Assembly: GCF_040358985.1 (NCBI RefSeq)
Contig: NZ_CP132932.1
Span: 2,852,001 to 2,916,000 of the forward strand
Origin: Tunturibacter empetritectus
GTDB lineage: Bacteria; Acidobacteriota; Terriglobia; Terriglobales; Acidobacteriaceae
DNA: 64,000 nt
Direction of reading: 5' to 3'
The notes below the pieces were generated by a model. That model saw nothing but the letters and a program-made list of their open reading frames with translations. It was not told the DNA's origin and did not search any database. Below are positions 8,192 through 17,403 of the stretch, one piece after another. Every line of letters begins with the position of its first letter. Position 1 is the first letter of the stretch. Position numbers and translations under genes: made by a program.

Positions 8192-9192
8192 CGATCCAGG
8201 AGATCGAACGGGCGTGTGACAACTCACAACTACCGGACTTTTCCAGACCCGAGCTTCCGAAACCCGAACTCACACTGACCAGAAGGTTCTACCCATATGG
8301 ATTTCCCGTCGAAGTCAGAACAAACTCAGCCGACGTGTTAGAGGTGCTGGAGGGTATTTGGGGCAAATTCGAGCAGCGGTACAACACAACTCCCATCTCT
8401 TCCGAAGTGCATTTGGTAACGAGCGATTCTCTCGACTGTCCGCCCCTGCCGGTGTACCGTCTTATGTCGCCATTGTTTATAAGTATCGCGGACAAAGATA
8501 ACTACAGCATCGTCGATATGGAGCGGAATACCACGCAGATATGTCTATCGGATGCGGCCCTCCATCACAAACTATACGCAGGGTATTACTTCCTCGGAAC
8601 CCCGGTCTCCTGCATTGCGTCTTGTCACACAACACCGGTACATGCAGGATGCGTGGCACTGAAGGGGCGCGGTGTGCTGCTTTGTGGAGACTCAGGAGCA
8701 GGCAAATCTACATTGTCCTACGCATGCGCGCGAAAGGGATGGACGTACGTCTCTGACGACGGAAGTTATCTGTTGAGCGGTGGCAAGGATCGCGTGGTTA
8801 CAGGCAACTGCCATCAGGTAAGGTTCCGGCCGACCGCGGCAGAGCTGTTTCCGGAGATCGGAGAGCTCAAGATGATGCCACGAGCGGCCGGTAAACCATC
8901 CGTAGAGATGCAGACATCAATGATCCCGGGATTGACCTGTGCTCAGGCAACGAAGGTCGACTTCATCGTGTTCTTGAATCGTCGTTCGGAAGGTAGGCAG
9001 GGCCTTGTACCCTATCGCAAGGACGTGACGCGCAACTTTATGCGCCAGATGCTATTCGGACCACCAGATACACGCGATCGGCAACATGCGGCTATTGAAC
9101 AATTGTTGACCGCCGAAGTCTTCGAACTGCGGTACAAGGATCTAAACTGGGCAGTTCATCGGCTGGAGAAGCTGGTTCACGACAGACAGTAG
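8188..9192 (+). CDS. HPr kinase/phosphorylase-like P-loop kinase
   Basis: The 334-residue protein has a C-terminal HprK-type kinase fold. It shows a Val-His-Ala-Gly motif with His152, a Walker A GDSGAGKST at residues 167-175, and a SDD at 189-191 in the position of the metal-binding acidic pair. The N-terminal ~140 residues are not the classical HprK N-domain. It is therefore an HprK-related kinase, not the carbon-catabolite enzyme. Members of this group are known from lasso-peptide clusters, where they phosphorylate the peptide, and also occur elsewhere with unknown substrates. It is coupled by ATGA to the upstream 34-codon ORF, which makes that peptide or a local glycan precursor a candidate substrate. 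That link is inference. Confidence 0.75.
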   Translation: MTIQEIERACDNSQLPDFSRPELPKPELTLTRRFYPYGFPVEVRTNSADVLEVLEGIWGKFEQRYNTTPISSEVHLVTSDSLDCPPLPVYRLMSPLFISIADKDNYSIVDMERNTTQICLSDAALHHKLYAGYYFLGTPVSCIASCHTTPVHAGCVALKGRGVLLCGDSGAGKSTLSYACARKGWTYVSDDGSYLLSGGKDRVVTGNCHQVRFRPTAAELFPEIGELKMMPRAAGKPSVEMQTSMIPGLTCAQATKVDFIVFLNRRSEGRQGLVPYRKDVTRNFMRQMLFGPPDTRDRQHAAIEQLLTAEVFELRYKDLNWAVHRLEKLVHDRQ

Positions 9193-9436
9193 TGGATTTT
9201 GCTTTACATCTGAAATGTTAGCCGGGCAAAAAGGAGAGACGCCATCTCTGACCCCCTAGCGATCCCACCAAGCATAAACAACCGGGCAATCCACCTTCGG
9301 CGAAGACTTGAAGAACGCAAATCCAGCGCGGGAGGAAGATCATGTTGCAAACCAATCCGGGATTTCAATCGACGCGAAGAACGCACATTTTTCGAAGTCA
9401 GGAACGGATCGACTGTCACTGAGATATGTCAGCTAT

Positions 9437-9751
9437 TTAGGGATTTAGAAAGCGAAGGAGCTCTTGTTCATCGTGCTGGCTGAGCGATGCTCGCACCCGC
9501 ATGTGGCGCACTACCGTGCCCGATATATTGGGCGAGAACCCATCAGGTGCCGTATGGCATCGCGAGCAGTTTTGTGCGAAGATGCGATCGCCCTCATTAT
9601 GGAGCACCGGCGAGTTTTGTTTCGCGGATGCTTTCTGATCAACGTGTGCGGAGGTCCGCTGATTAGCTTGAGGCTGAGTTTGCGCGGCCATAAACGGCGT
9701 AAGAAGCGCAACTAAACCAAAAGCATAGGTGAAGGGATACGGCTGGTTCAT
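9437..9751 (-). CDS. Small secreted mono-haem cytochrome c
   Basis: The 104-residue protein has an N-terminal hydrophobic signal (about residues 8-23, ending MAAQT). One haem-attachment motif, Cys62-Ser-Arg-Cys65-His66, is followed by a possible distal Met84. It belongs to the class I cytochrome c fold and should work in the periplasm as an electron carrier or a docking domain. Its start overlaps the stop of the porin-like gene upstream (ATGA at 9748-9751), so the two are expressed together. It converges on the HPr-kinase-like gene with 244 bases between. At about 80 mature residues it is near the lower size limit for the family. Confidence 0.75.
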   Translation of the reverse strand: MNQPYPFTYAFGLVALLTPFMAAQTQPQANQRTSAHVDQKASAKQNSPVLHNEGDRIFAQNCSRCHTAPDGFSPNISGTVVRHMRVRASLSQHDEQELLRFLNP

Positions 9752-10815
9752 TTTTGCTTTCCTTTCCAGGCCGGGAAGAGGAATCGATATACGATTCCAG
9801 TCTCCCAGATGTTGACGTTTCCGCTGGAAGAGAACTGCCGCGAATAGCTTGTGAGAATTCTCGTATTGTGCGGTAGGTTATAGTCCAGGCCGAAGTCTGC
9901 ACGCTGTGAGTTGACTATTGGCAAACTATCGCTCGCTATGCTGTCGATTCGAAACGTCTGCTGAATACGGAAGATAGGCTCCACTCGGCCGATCCAGCTA
10001 TTAAGTCCCCCGAAGTATGTGGGCCGATAATCAGCTTCCACCCAATAGCCCTGTGCGTGCTGTCCCCGAGCCCACTCTGAACGCAAACGAAAAGCACTAT
10101 CCTTGGGCTCCCACCAGACATGCGTTCCGTAGAAGTTCTCTTGAGTGCCTTGCAAAAGCCGGCCGTAAGAAAAACCTACCTCCAGACGTTTCGCCGGCAG
10201 ATACAGGCTCACGCGCCCACCGGAGGAGCGCTTTGAATTGAACTGTTCGTTCCCACTGCGCGCAGAGAAGTATGCAGCATAGTCAATGGAGAAGTTACGC
10301 CGTGAGATTGCGGATCCTCGCACCTGACCGCCGAGACCAACTCCTGTGGTCATAACTCCTAGTGTCTGGATCAATGGTCCATCCTGAAGATTATTAATCC
10401 AGATTGGAGATAGCCGTTCGTTGTAGGTTCCGAATGGGGTCAAGAAACTCCCGCCCACTACGGTCACATGCGAAGAAGCAATGTAATCGCCCTGAAGGTA
10501 GGTCAACCCAATGAAATGACTATGGTCGTAGCCGGACTGACCGTCAGCCTTGGGTGTAAAGTCCTCGAGCAGTGCCGCTCGAGACTCGATGAAAAAGTGA
10601 TCTCCGATTGGTGCGGCTAACAAGGGCGAAACGATCGGCAAATAGGTGGTACTGCCCGCAGTGGTGTTTGTGAAGAACCCAACACCGCCGGAGATTAGCG
10701 GTGTGTCCTGGGCTTTGCCGTACTGTGTAGCGAAGAGTACGGCCACGCCGAATAGGAGCAGTCTCGCAGACCATCGTGATTTGAAAAAGCGGAAATCTCG
10801 TCTGGGGCACGGCAT
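9748..10815 (-). CDS. Outer-membrane beta-barrel (porin-like) protein of unknown function
   Basis: The 355-residue protein has a signal peptide (hydrophobic stretch about 18-32, cleavage near GKAQD). It then has a run of amphipathic, aromatic-rich strands with alternating residues and ends in a barrel-like strand (GIVYRFLFPAW) plus a short basic tail. Such patterning fits a monomeric outer-membrane barrel. I cannot name the family. Coupling to the cytochrome c gene by an ATGA overlap suggests a porin-cytochrome arrangement, meaning electron transfer at or across the outer membrane, although the single haem makes a true conduit unlikely. It diverges from the nucleotidyltransferase gene across a 326-base gap. 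Confidence 0.6.
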   Translation of the reverse strand: MPCPRRDFRFFKSRWSARLLLFGVAVLFATQYGKAQDTPLISGGVGFFTNTTAGSTTYLPIVSPLLAAPIGDHFFIESRAALLEDFTPKADGQSGYDHSHFIGLTYLQGDYIASSHVTVVGGSFLTPFGTYNERLSPIWINNLQDGPLIQTLGVMTTGVGLGGQVRGSAISRRNFSIDYAAYFSARSGNEQFNSKRSSGGRVSLYLPAKRLEVGFSYGRLLQGTQENFYGTHVWWEPKDSAFRLRSEWARGQHAQGYWVEADYRPTYFGGLNSWIGRVEPIFRIQQTFRIDSIASDSLPIVNSQRADFGLDYNLPHNTRILTSYSRQFSSSGNVNIWETGIVYRFLFPAWKGKQK

Positions 10816-11141
10816 AAATGCAACTGTAGTTACGTCTCCAGCCGGATGTGTCTCAGGCTCGTATGTCCTTTGTCAAAGGTTTGTCATTCACCATCAAGCG
10901 AAATCTTCTGGTGTACCACCCCGGGATAGTGGCCCAACGGCTCAACCTTCTACGTGTGCGCATTCACTGATCTGTATGCTCGGCAATCGTCGATTGGCGC
11001 GAGGGGAAAATGACAATTGGTTTACAGCCCTATGACAAACGTCCCTAGAATCTTTCCTACAGTTGAAGTCACCAATGCAGGTTGGCGAGCAGCTCACGGC
11101 GTCGCGGAACGGCTTGGTATTTGTCTTGGTTCCGAGTCCGC
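10816..11141. promoter_or_regulatory. Divergent intergenic region
   Basis: This gene-free stretch lies between the minus-strand barrel gene and the plus-strand nucleotidyltransferase. It must carry both promoters, but I see no clear operator palindrome or ncRNA-like structure. A TTG at 11082 would extend the nucleotidyltransferase upstream by 20 codons. Confidence 0.4.
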
Positions 11142-12404
11142 ATGAAATTTGAAGCGATAAAAGATTCTCTGAGCGCCGAACAACAAATCAGGCATGCGGT
11201 GCTGTTGACCTTCTGCGACCCGCCTCCTTCCCAGTGTTCGCTACTGCGGCATATCTCCTATAAGGATTGGAAGAAGCTGCTGCATTGGCTGGATACCAGT
11301 GGTCTTGCACTGTATTTTCTCGACCGGATGCTGGCGTTGCAACGATCCGAAATGCTACCGCCATTGGTACTGGAACGTCTGCAGCAGAATCTCCATGACA
11401 ACATTGCCCGCACTCAGAGCATGGCGGCCGAATCAAATACGATTCACAGTGAGTTTCAGCACGCACACCTCTCGTATGCATCCCTTAAAGGATTTTCGCT
11501 CTGGCCACTTTCGGCGCCAAAGCCGTGGCTGCGATCGCAACTAGACTTGGATTTCTTAGTAGCGGAGGATCATATACCAGAGGCGCGCCGGATCTTGGAA
11601 CAACGAGGCTATTACCTCCACGCGGTCAGCGGCAAGAGCTGGGAATTCAAGACGCCCCATGCTCCGGGCAGGTCCGTGAAGGATTTATACAAACCTCTTC
11701 CGTTGAGTTGCATAGAGCTACACGCTGAAACAAGCGATCAGAGCTACCCCTCAGTGCTCGCGCGAAAACATGAACTCGACTTCAATGATGTCTCCATTCC
11801 GGTGCTTTCTCGCAGCGATCTTTTCGTAGGGCAGGGGTTGCACCTGTTCAAGCATGTAGCCAGCGAGTTTTCACGGACTGCACACCTCGTCGAATTCTAC
11901 CGGCATGTGCTCGCTCGTCATCACGATGACCTCTTCTGGGAAGAAGTCCAGGCTGCAGCTGAGGAGAATCCAAAAGCGGCTTTGGCACTCGGGGTCATTA
12001 CTATGTTGACTACTCAGGTTATGGGTAATTTCGCTCCTGAGACACTGACAAACTGGACGGTTACTCACGTTCCGGCTCGCGTACGGTCCTGGGTAAGACT
12101 GTATGGATGCAAGTCTGTTCTTGCTAGCTTTCCGGGCAGCAAACTTTACCTGTTGCTCCAGAGAGAGCTTGAACGCGAAGGTATGCCCTCGAAGCGGTCG
12201 CTCCGAAAATCACTGCTACCGCGGAGTTTGCCGCCCGCGATTGCCCATACGCCTCCGAACGAGACAGTTCCGGAGCGGATCAGACGATACTTTATGCAAG
12301 TTAGTTTTGTATGTTTCCGCCTGCGCTTTCACGTATTTGAAGGTCTCCGCTATCTCTGCGAGTCGGTCAAATGGCGTCAGGGAACCCGTCGACTTGCACT
12401 TTGA
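11142..12404 (+). CDS. Nucleotidyltransferase family protein (PF14907-like)
   Basis: The 420-residue product matches the uncharacterised nucleotidyltransferase family that often accompanies peptide or polysaccharide clusters. The diagnostic stretch is a Lys-Gly-Phe segment followed by Arg-Ser-Gln-Leu-Asp135-Leu-Asp137-Phe-Leu-Val, the metal-binding Asp-x-Asp of the Pol-beta nucleotidyltransferase fold, and then the helix EARRILEQRGY. The rest is mostly helical. Members are thought to transfer a nucleotide to a small molecule, peptide or protein, with substrates mostly unknown. I chose the ATG at 11142, but a TTG 20 codons upstream is possible. It lies between the accessory cluster and the polysaccharide locus and could belong to either. 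Confidence 0.7.
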   Translation: MKFEAIKDSLSAEQQIRHAVLLTFCDPPPSQCSLLRHISYKDWKKLLHWLDTSGLALYFLDRMLALQRSEMLPPLVLERLQQNLHDNIARTQSMAAESNTIHSEFQHAHLSYASLKGFSLWPLSAPKPWLRSQLDLDFLVAEDHIPEARRILEQRGYYLHAVSGKSWEFKTPHAPGRSVKDLYKPLPLSCIELHAETSDQSYPSVLARKHELDFNDVSIPVLSRSDLFVGQGLHLFKHVASEFSRTAHLVEFYRHVLARHHDDLFWEEVQAAAEENPKAALALGVITMLTTQVMGNFAPETLTNWTVTHVPARVRSWVRLYGCKSVLASFPGSKLYLLLQRELEREGMPSKRSLRKSLLPRSLPPAIAHTPPNETVPERIRRYFMQVSFVCFRLRFHVFEGLRYLCESVKWRQGTRRLAL

Positions 12405-12912
12405 ATTGAGGTTCCACCTCGCTTCATGTTGGCAGCGGCTCATTTGTATTCAAACAAGCTCGACAGGGCGGAATAGGCAATCTATGCCAAGTCCTATTTG
12501 CCTGAAGCCCCGTTTTGCTGTTGGTGTAAAGACTCAAGGCGCGTGCTCAACTTTCTTGAGTTCAATCGCGCGCGCATGACATCGCAGTTGTGCTACTTCG
12601 CTAGGGTCTATGGTGCACACCGGGATTAATTCAGTGAGCCGGTATTTCACTGGTCTAAGCCACATCTCTGAGGCAACGCACGTATGTGACCGTCATTATC
12701 CATCTCTCCGTCTGTTTTTCTGTCGCAAGCCCCCGCATCCTGAACAGCAAGTCTGATCGGCCATCGAGCCATAAGCTGTGAAGATTGTCAATCGGCGCAA
12801 GGATAGACGCTGCAAGCCCCATCTCGCGCAGACAAGAGATTGACATTTGCCTTACGAAGGCATGACACCGCAGCGGTTCGAGTTCTTTACGTTGAGAGAC
12901 GAAGAGAAACCT
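12405..12912. other. Intergenic region upstream of the polysaccharide export gene
   Basis: About 500 bases without a credible gene. A weak inverted repeat (ACTCAAG at 12532-12538 with CTTGAGT at 12555-12561) could be the terminator of the nucleotidyltransferase. A minus-strand frame across 12655-13008 overlaps the start of the export gene and has no protein-like features. The promoter of the export gene should lie in the right half. Confidence 0.4.
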
Positions 12913-15900
12913 ATGCTGATATCTTCCAGGCCATTCCGCATTCTCAAGCCAATTCGAATCATACCCTCGCTTGAGACTGCCTCCCGCTGTCGTATGTCGC
13001 GTTCGCACGCGGTTGCGGCAAGCGGCTTGTTGGCAATTACGGCGATGCTGGGTCAGTCTTCACGAGCGCAAGGAGTGTTCTCACCTCCTCAGACTACGAC
13101 CCAATCTCCCTCAACTCCAGGCCCAGGTCTAGGAGCTACGGAGCAATCCCAAAGTGACGGATCGCAGGACGATAAAAGCAGCTCCTCAAGCACCCTCGCC
13201 GTTCCGGCTACCCTTTCCTCGAATCAAATCATCCATATCCTGCAGCAGAATCCCGATCTGGTCGTGGAGTTGAAGTCCCAGGTAGCCGATCACCTCCAAC
13301 AGCAGGGGACGCCTATCGACGCCAACGATATCTCCGACCAGATGCTCTACAGCCAGATCGCAACAAACGGCGATCTGCGCGCGAACATCACGATGTTTCT
13401 TCGCGCAAGAGGGTACGTTTCGCAGGACGATCTCCAAAGTTTGGGCTCCAATTCAAATATCGGAACCGCGGAAGGCAGTGACCTGACCGGCCAAGAAAGC
13501 ACTGGACTATCAGGTCAGTCTCCTGCGTTGGCTGGAAGTGATACTGCCAGACTTGCCGCAGCTGATCTCTCTTCGCCCGATCAAATCGAGGCTTCTGGTC
13601 GCGCAGCTCAGTTGGTAGGCTCGGCCGCCAATCAATCTTCCAACGAACCGATGCGTGGCCGTGAACCGGTGAATGGCTCCACTGACCCACCAAAGGTTCT
13701 GCGGCAGCCTGCTCCTTATAATCTGCAATCGATGCGTGATTTATATACGCAGATCCCCGAACAGACTCTCCCGCTCAAGCGCTTCGGTTCAGATGTATTT
13801 GTCAACCGCAACGTCTCCGCAATGGCTCGTGGCGGGGCTGGTCGGGACACCCCTCTGGACGTGCCACTGGGTCCCGACTACGTGATCGGCGCAGGTGACA
13901 CACTCACGATCAACATGTGGGGTGGCATGACACAGAGTGTGAATCGAGTTATCGACCGCGACGGACGCATTTTGTTGCCTGAGGCGGGTTCGCTGGACTT
14001 GGCCGGGCTTTCGCTCGATCGCGCGGAGAGCCTGATTGACAGCGCACTTAAGAAACAATATCGAGATGTTAAGGTGACCGTGACCGTGTCGCGTCTTCGC
14101 TCCGTGCGAGTGTACGTTGTTGGCGATGTCCAGCGGCCCGGCGGGTATGACATCAGTTCTCTGGCAACTCCGTTAAGTGCACTCTATCTCGCGGGTGGCC
14201 CTACCGCGGCCGGGTCCCTTCGGATGGTGCGCCATCTCCGTGGAGAGCAGCTTGTTGAGAATATAGATCTTTACGACTTTCTGCTGCATGGAGTCCGCGC
14301 AAAGGGCGCCCGCTTCGAGAGCGGTGACACCTTGCTGATATCACCTATAGGACCACAGGTTGCCGTCGCAGGCGCGGTCAAGCGGCCCGCGATCTATGAA
14401 TTGAAGCCCGGCGAATCGACGTTGGACCTCGCAATCAGCGATGCCGGAGGTCTTACTGCGGCAGCGTCTCTTGGAAACATCACGATCGAAAGAATCGATA
14501 TCAATCGACAACGCGAGACAGTCACACTTAAGACCTCTGCGACCGGAGCTGCTGACGCCGACCGTGCCACCATTGCGGCGTTCCAGATCCGGGATGGTGA
14601 TCGCATTCGGATTGCACCCATTCTGCCCTATAGTCAACGAGCGATTTATCTTGAGGGGCACGTCGTTCGCCCAGGCAGGCGTTCGTACAGTGACGGCATG
14701 CGTCTCAGTGACGTTCTGCACAGTTACCAAGACTTGCTGCCGGAGCCGTCGCCTGTAGGGGAGATTATCCGCCTCGTCCCACCGGATCTCCACGCAGAGA
14801 CCATCAACTTCAATGTGCCGAATGTGCTCATCGGGAACAGCAATCTCGACCTTCAGACATTCGATACGATTCGCATTCTGGGTCGATACCAAGCGGATGC
14901 CCCAAAGGTGACGATCCAGGGCGAGGTACTGCGACCATCTACTTACCCATTGTCCGATGGCATGACGGCTGCACAACTCGTCCGTATGGCCGGTGGATTC
15001 AAACGCGACGCCATGCTCGATGAGGCAGATCTGACAAGCTACGGCGTGGCAAACGGAACTCGAGTCACGGGAAACTTGGTTACTGTTCACATCGGTACGG
15101 CCGTTGCGGGGACGGAGCCGAAAGCAGACGTTCTGCTCAAACCGGGAGACATCCTAACCATCCACCAGATCACCGGATGGAATGAAATCGGTCAGTCGGT
15201 ACAGATCGAAGGACAGGTCGCTTATCCCGGCACGTATGGATTTCGAGAAGGAGAGCGCCTCAGCTCTGTGCTGCGACGCGCTGGTGGATTCCGCGAAACG
15301 GCATATCCAGCAGGTGCAGTACTTGTTCGTGATCAGGTGCGCGAACTCGAACAGAAGAGCCGCGAAGAACTTATTCGACAAATTGAGACGAGCTCGGCTT
15401 CGGCACGTCTTTCACCGAATCTGGGTGCAGGCGACTCCGGGGCAACGCTGAAATTGATCCAGGCGCAACAGGATCAGGTATTAGCCCGCTTGAAGAGTGA
15501 GCCACCAACAGGCCGCCTTGTCGTCCACATCTCGTCGGACATCGATATTTGGGCGAACACCTCTATCGACATCGAAATGCGTCGCGGCGACGTCTTGACG
15601 ATTCCTAAACGTCCCGGGTTTGTTCTGATTACCGGTCAGGTATACAACGCCACGGCACTGACCTTTGCACCTGGCAAAACTGCGAGCTGGTATCTGCAGC
15701 ATGCGGGCGGTACGAGTGATACGGCGAACCGAAGGGAGATCTTCGTGATCCGCGCCAATGGCTCGGTCATTGGTCGACATTCGGGCGGCCTGTTCGATCC
15801 TTCTGTCCTCTCCACAAAGCTTGGCCCCGGCGACGTTGTGGTTGTACCGCAGAAAGTGATTGGGGCCTCCCTCTTCTGGAAAAATCTCCTCACTGCTGCA

Positions 15901-15948
15901 CAACTCGCGTCGTCGATTGCCATAACCGCAGCCGTAGCGAATATCTAA
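12913..15948 (+). CDS. Polysaccharide export protein with multiple SLBB domains (Wza-like)
   Basis: This large protein of about 1011 residues has an N-terminal signal segment (AASGLLAITAMLGQ, cleavage near SRAQ) and a Gln/Ser/Thr-rich region. A Poly_export domain then begins at LDVPLGPDYVIGAGDTL and is followed by repeated SLBB beta-grasp units, recognisable by the recurring 'V..GxVxRPGxY' pattern (VVGDVQRPGGY, VAGAVKRPAIY, LEGHVVRPGRR, IQGEVLRPSTY, IEGQVAYPGTY, ITGQVYNATAL). A C-terminal hydrophobic stretch may be a membrane helix. It should form the periplasmic/outer-membrane exit channel for an exopolysaccharide. The ATG at 12913 is my choice. ATG 12994 and an upstream TTG at 12847 also fit. 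It leads the Wzz, Wzx and GT4 genes on the same strand. Confidence 0.85.
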   Translation: MLISSRPFRILKPIRIIPSLETASRCRMSRSHAVAASGLLAITAMLGQSSRAQGVFSPPQTTTQSPSTPGPGLGATEQSQSDGSQDDKSSSSSTLAVPATLSSNQIIHILQQNPDLVVELKSQVADHLQQQGTPIDANDISDQMLYSQIATNGDLRANITMFLRARGYVSQDDLQSLGSNSNIGTAEGSDLTGQESTGLSGQSPALAGSDTARLAAADLSSPDQIEASGRAAQLVGSAANQSSNEPMRGREPVNGSTDPPKVLRQPAPYNLQSMRDLYTQIPEQTLPLKRFGSDVFVNRNVSAMARGGAGRDTPLDVPLGPDYVIGAGDTLTINMWGGMTQSVNRVIDRDGRILLPEAGSLDLAGLSLDRAESLIDSALKKQYRDVKVTVTVSRLRSVRVYVVGDVQRPGGYDISSLATPLSALYLAGGPTAAGSLRMVRHLRGEQLVENIDLYDFLLHGVRAKGARFESGDTLLISPIGPQVAVAGAVKRPAIYELKPGESTLDLAISDAGGLTAAASLGNITIERIDINRQRETVTLKTSATGAADADRATIAAFQIRDGDRIRIAPILPYSQRAIYLEGHVVRPGRRSYSDGMRLSDVLHSYQDLLPEPSPVGEIIRLVPPDLHAETINFNVPNVLIGNSNLDLQTFDTIRILGRYQADAPKVTIQGEVLRPSTYPLSDGMTAAQLVRMAGGFKRDAMLDEADLTSYGVANGTRVTGNLVTVHIGTAVAGTEPKADVLLKPGDILTIHQITGWNEIGQSVQIEGQVAYPGTYGFREGERLSSVLRRAGGFRETAYPAGAVLVRDQVRELEQKSREELIRQIETSSASARLSPNLGAGDSGATLKLIQAQQDQVLARLKSEPPTGRLVVHISSDIDIWANTSIDIEMRRGDVLTIPKRPGFVLITGQVYNATALTFAPGKTASWYLQHAGGTSDTANRREIFVIRANGSVIGRHSGGLFDPSVLSTKLGPGDVVVVPQKVIGASLFWKNLLTAAQLASSIAITAAVANI

Positions 15949-16071
15949 GGTCGCTGTGGTTGCACCACTCCGCGTACTGGACCCTGACACTCCTATGCCG
16001 AACGGGACGCTTCAATGCAAGACCAATCCGGGCAGTAAGCAACAACACCGCTCCCTGCCGAGGTCCAGGAT

Positions 16072-17403
16072 ATGAGCGAAAGTGTTATGACCCCGTACGT
16101 CGAATCCGCTGCGAAGTTAGCAGCTTCAGCGCCTACGGATTGGCCTAGTCGCGCAAGACTCCTTTGGCAAAGCCGCCGGACGCTTGCGCGTGTCACGGCC
16201 GTTGCGCTCGTAGCAAGCCTCACCATCGCATTCCTGATTCCCAAGCGTTACAAGTCCATTGCGAGCATAATGCCTCCCGACCAACAGGGCTCAGGTGCGA
16301 TGCTGCTGGCTGCGTTGGCTGGACACTCTGGTAGTTTGGGCAGCCTCGGTAGTCTGGGAAGCATTGCCGGCGGCTTGCTCGGTGGGCACACCAGCACTGC
16401 ACTCTACGAGAGCCTGCTGGAAAGTGGGACTGTCCGGGGAGGTCTCATCGATCGCTTCGATCTGCAAAAAGTCTACCGGTCGCGTTACCGCTTTACCGCT
16501 GCGAAACACCTGGCGAATATGACGAAGATCACGGACGACAAGAAGAGTGGCGTGATCACCATTGCGGTGCAAGACAGCGACCCGGTGCGGGCGCGTGATA
16601 TGGCCCAGGCCTATCTGGATGAATTGAATAATTTACTGACGCGAACGAGCTCGTCCTCCGCCCGGCAGGAACGCATCTTCATCGAGAGCCGCCTTCACTC
16701 GGTAGGGGCGGATCTCGAACAGGCCCAGCTTGAGTTGAGCGAATTCTCTAGCAGGAACAGCACGATCGACATCAAAGAGCAGACACGTGGACTGGTCGAA
16801 GCAGGAGCAAGAGTGCAAGGTGAGTTGCTGGTTGAGCAATCTGGCCTTCAATCACTGCGTCAGATCTACGGTGATGGAAATGTGCGGGTTCGTGAGACCG
16901 AAGCGCGAATCGCGTCGCTGCAGCGAGATCTGCAGAAGATGACTGGGACTTCTGCCCCGCTGACTATAGGCGACGCTACCGGCAGCCACGCCTCGACGAA
17001 CCCCAGCGATCAGGGGGAACTGTATCCGCCGCTGAGACAGCTTCCCCGTCTCGCCGTTCCGTATGCCAACCTGTACCGCCGCGTACGAGTGCAGGAGGCA
17101 GTATTCGAGCTGCTCACACAGCAATACGAGCTGGCTCGCATCGAAGAGGCGAAAATCATTCCAGTTGTGTCAGTCATTGATCCTCCGGGAATACCAGAGA
17201 AGAAGTATTTTCCGCCTCGTCTCTTGCTGACCCTATTGGGTACCTTCCTCGCGTTTGCGGCCACTTCAGCAATGATCGTGGTTCGTGAACACTGGCGTGC
17301 AGCCGACAGCCGCGACCCGCGTAAAGAACTGGCGATTGAGGTTTTATCGTGGATACGCAAACGCCTTTTCCGGGTATCCCGACAGGGGCATGTTGCCGAA
17401 TGA
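16072..17403 (+). CDS. Polysaccharide co-polymerase / chain-length determinant (Wzz-GumC family)
   Basis: The 443-residue inner-membrane protein has two terminal transmembrane helices (about residues 42-58 and 393-412). A periplasmic loop rich in coiled-coil heptads lies between them (about 185-300). The classic Pro-rich segment precedes helix 2 (VVSVIDPPGIPEKKYFPPR), as in PCP proteins. There is no C-terminal tyrosine-kinase domain, so it is a PCP-1/GumC-type rather than a Wzc-type protein. A Gly/Ser/Leu-rich stretch near residues 75-105 is unusual and probably flexible. It works with the SLBB exporter and the polymerase to set chain length. It starts at an ATG preceded by CAGGAT, and its stop overlaps the flippase start (ATGA). 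Confidence 0.85.
   Translation: MSESVMTPYVESAAKLAASAPTDWPSRARLLWQSRRTLARVTAVALVASLTIAFLIPKRYKSIASIMPPDQQGSGAMLLAALAGHSGSLGSLGSLGSIAGGLLGGHTSTALYESLLESGTVRGGLIDRFDLQKVYRSRYRFTAAKHLANMTKITDDKKSGVITIAVQDSDPVRARDMAQAYLDELNNLLTRTSSSSARQERIFIESRLHSVGADLEQAQLELSEFSSRNSTIDIKEQTRGLVEAGARVQGELLVEQSGLQSLRQIYGDGNVRVRETEARIASLQRDLQKMTGTSAPLTIGDATGSHASTNPSDQGELYPPLRQLPRLAVPYANLYRRVRVQEAVFELLTQQYELARIEEAKIIPVVSVIDPPGIPEKKYFPPRLLLTLLGTFLAFAATSAMIVVREHWRAADSRDPRKELAIEVLSWIRKRLFRVSRQGHVAE

Noticed and set aside
8087..9192. Classical lasso-peptide precursor with kinase
   Set aside because: The peptide lacks a Thr-x-Gly leader/core junction, and no B1/B2 or asparagine-synthetase-like genes are in the window. 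I kept only the more general coupled-peptide claim.
12655..13008. 117-codon minus-strand frame before the polysaccharide export gene
   Set aside because: It overlaps the export gene's start, has no ribosome binding site and no family resemblance.
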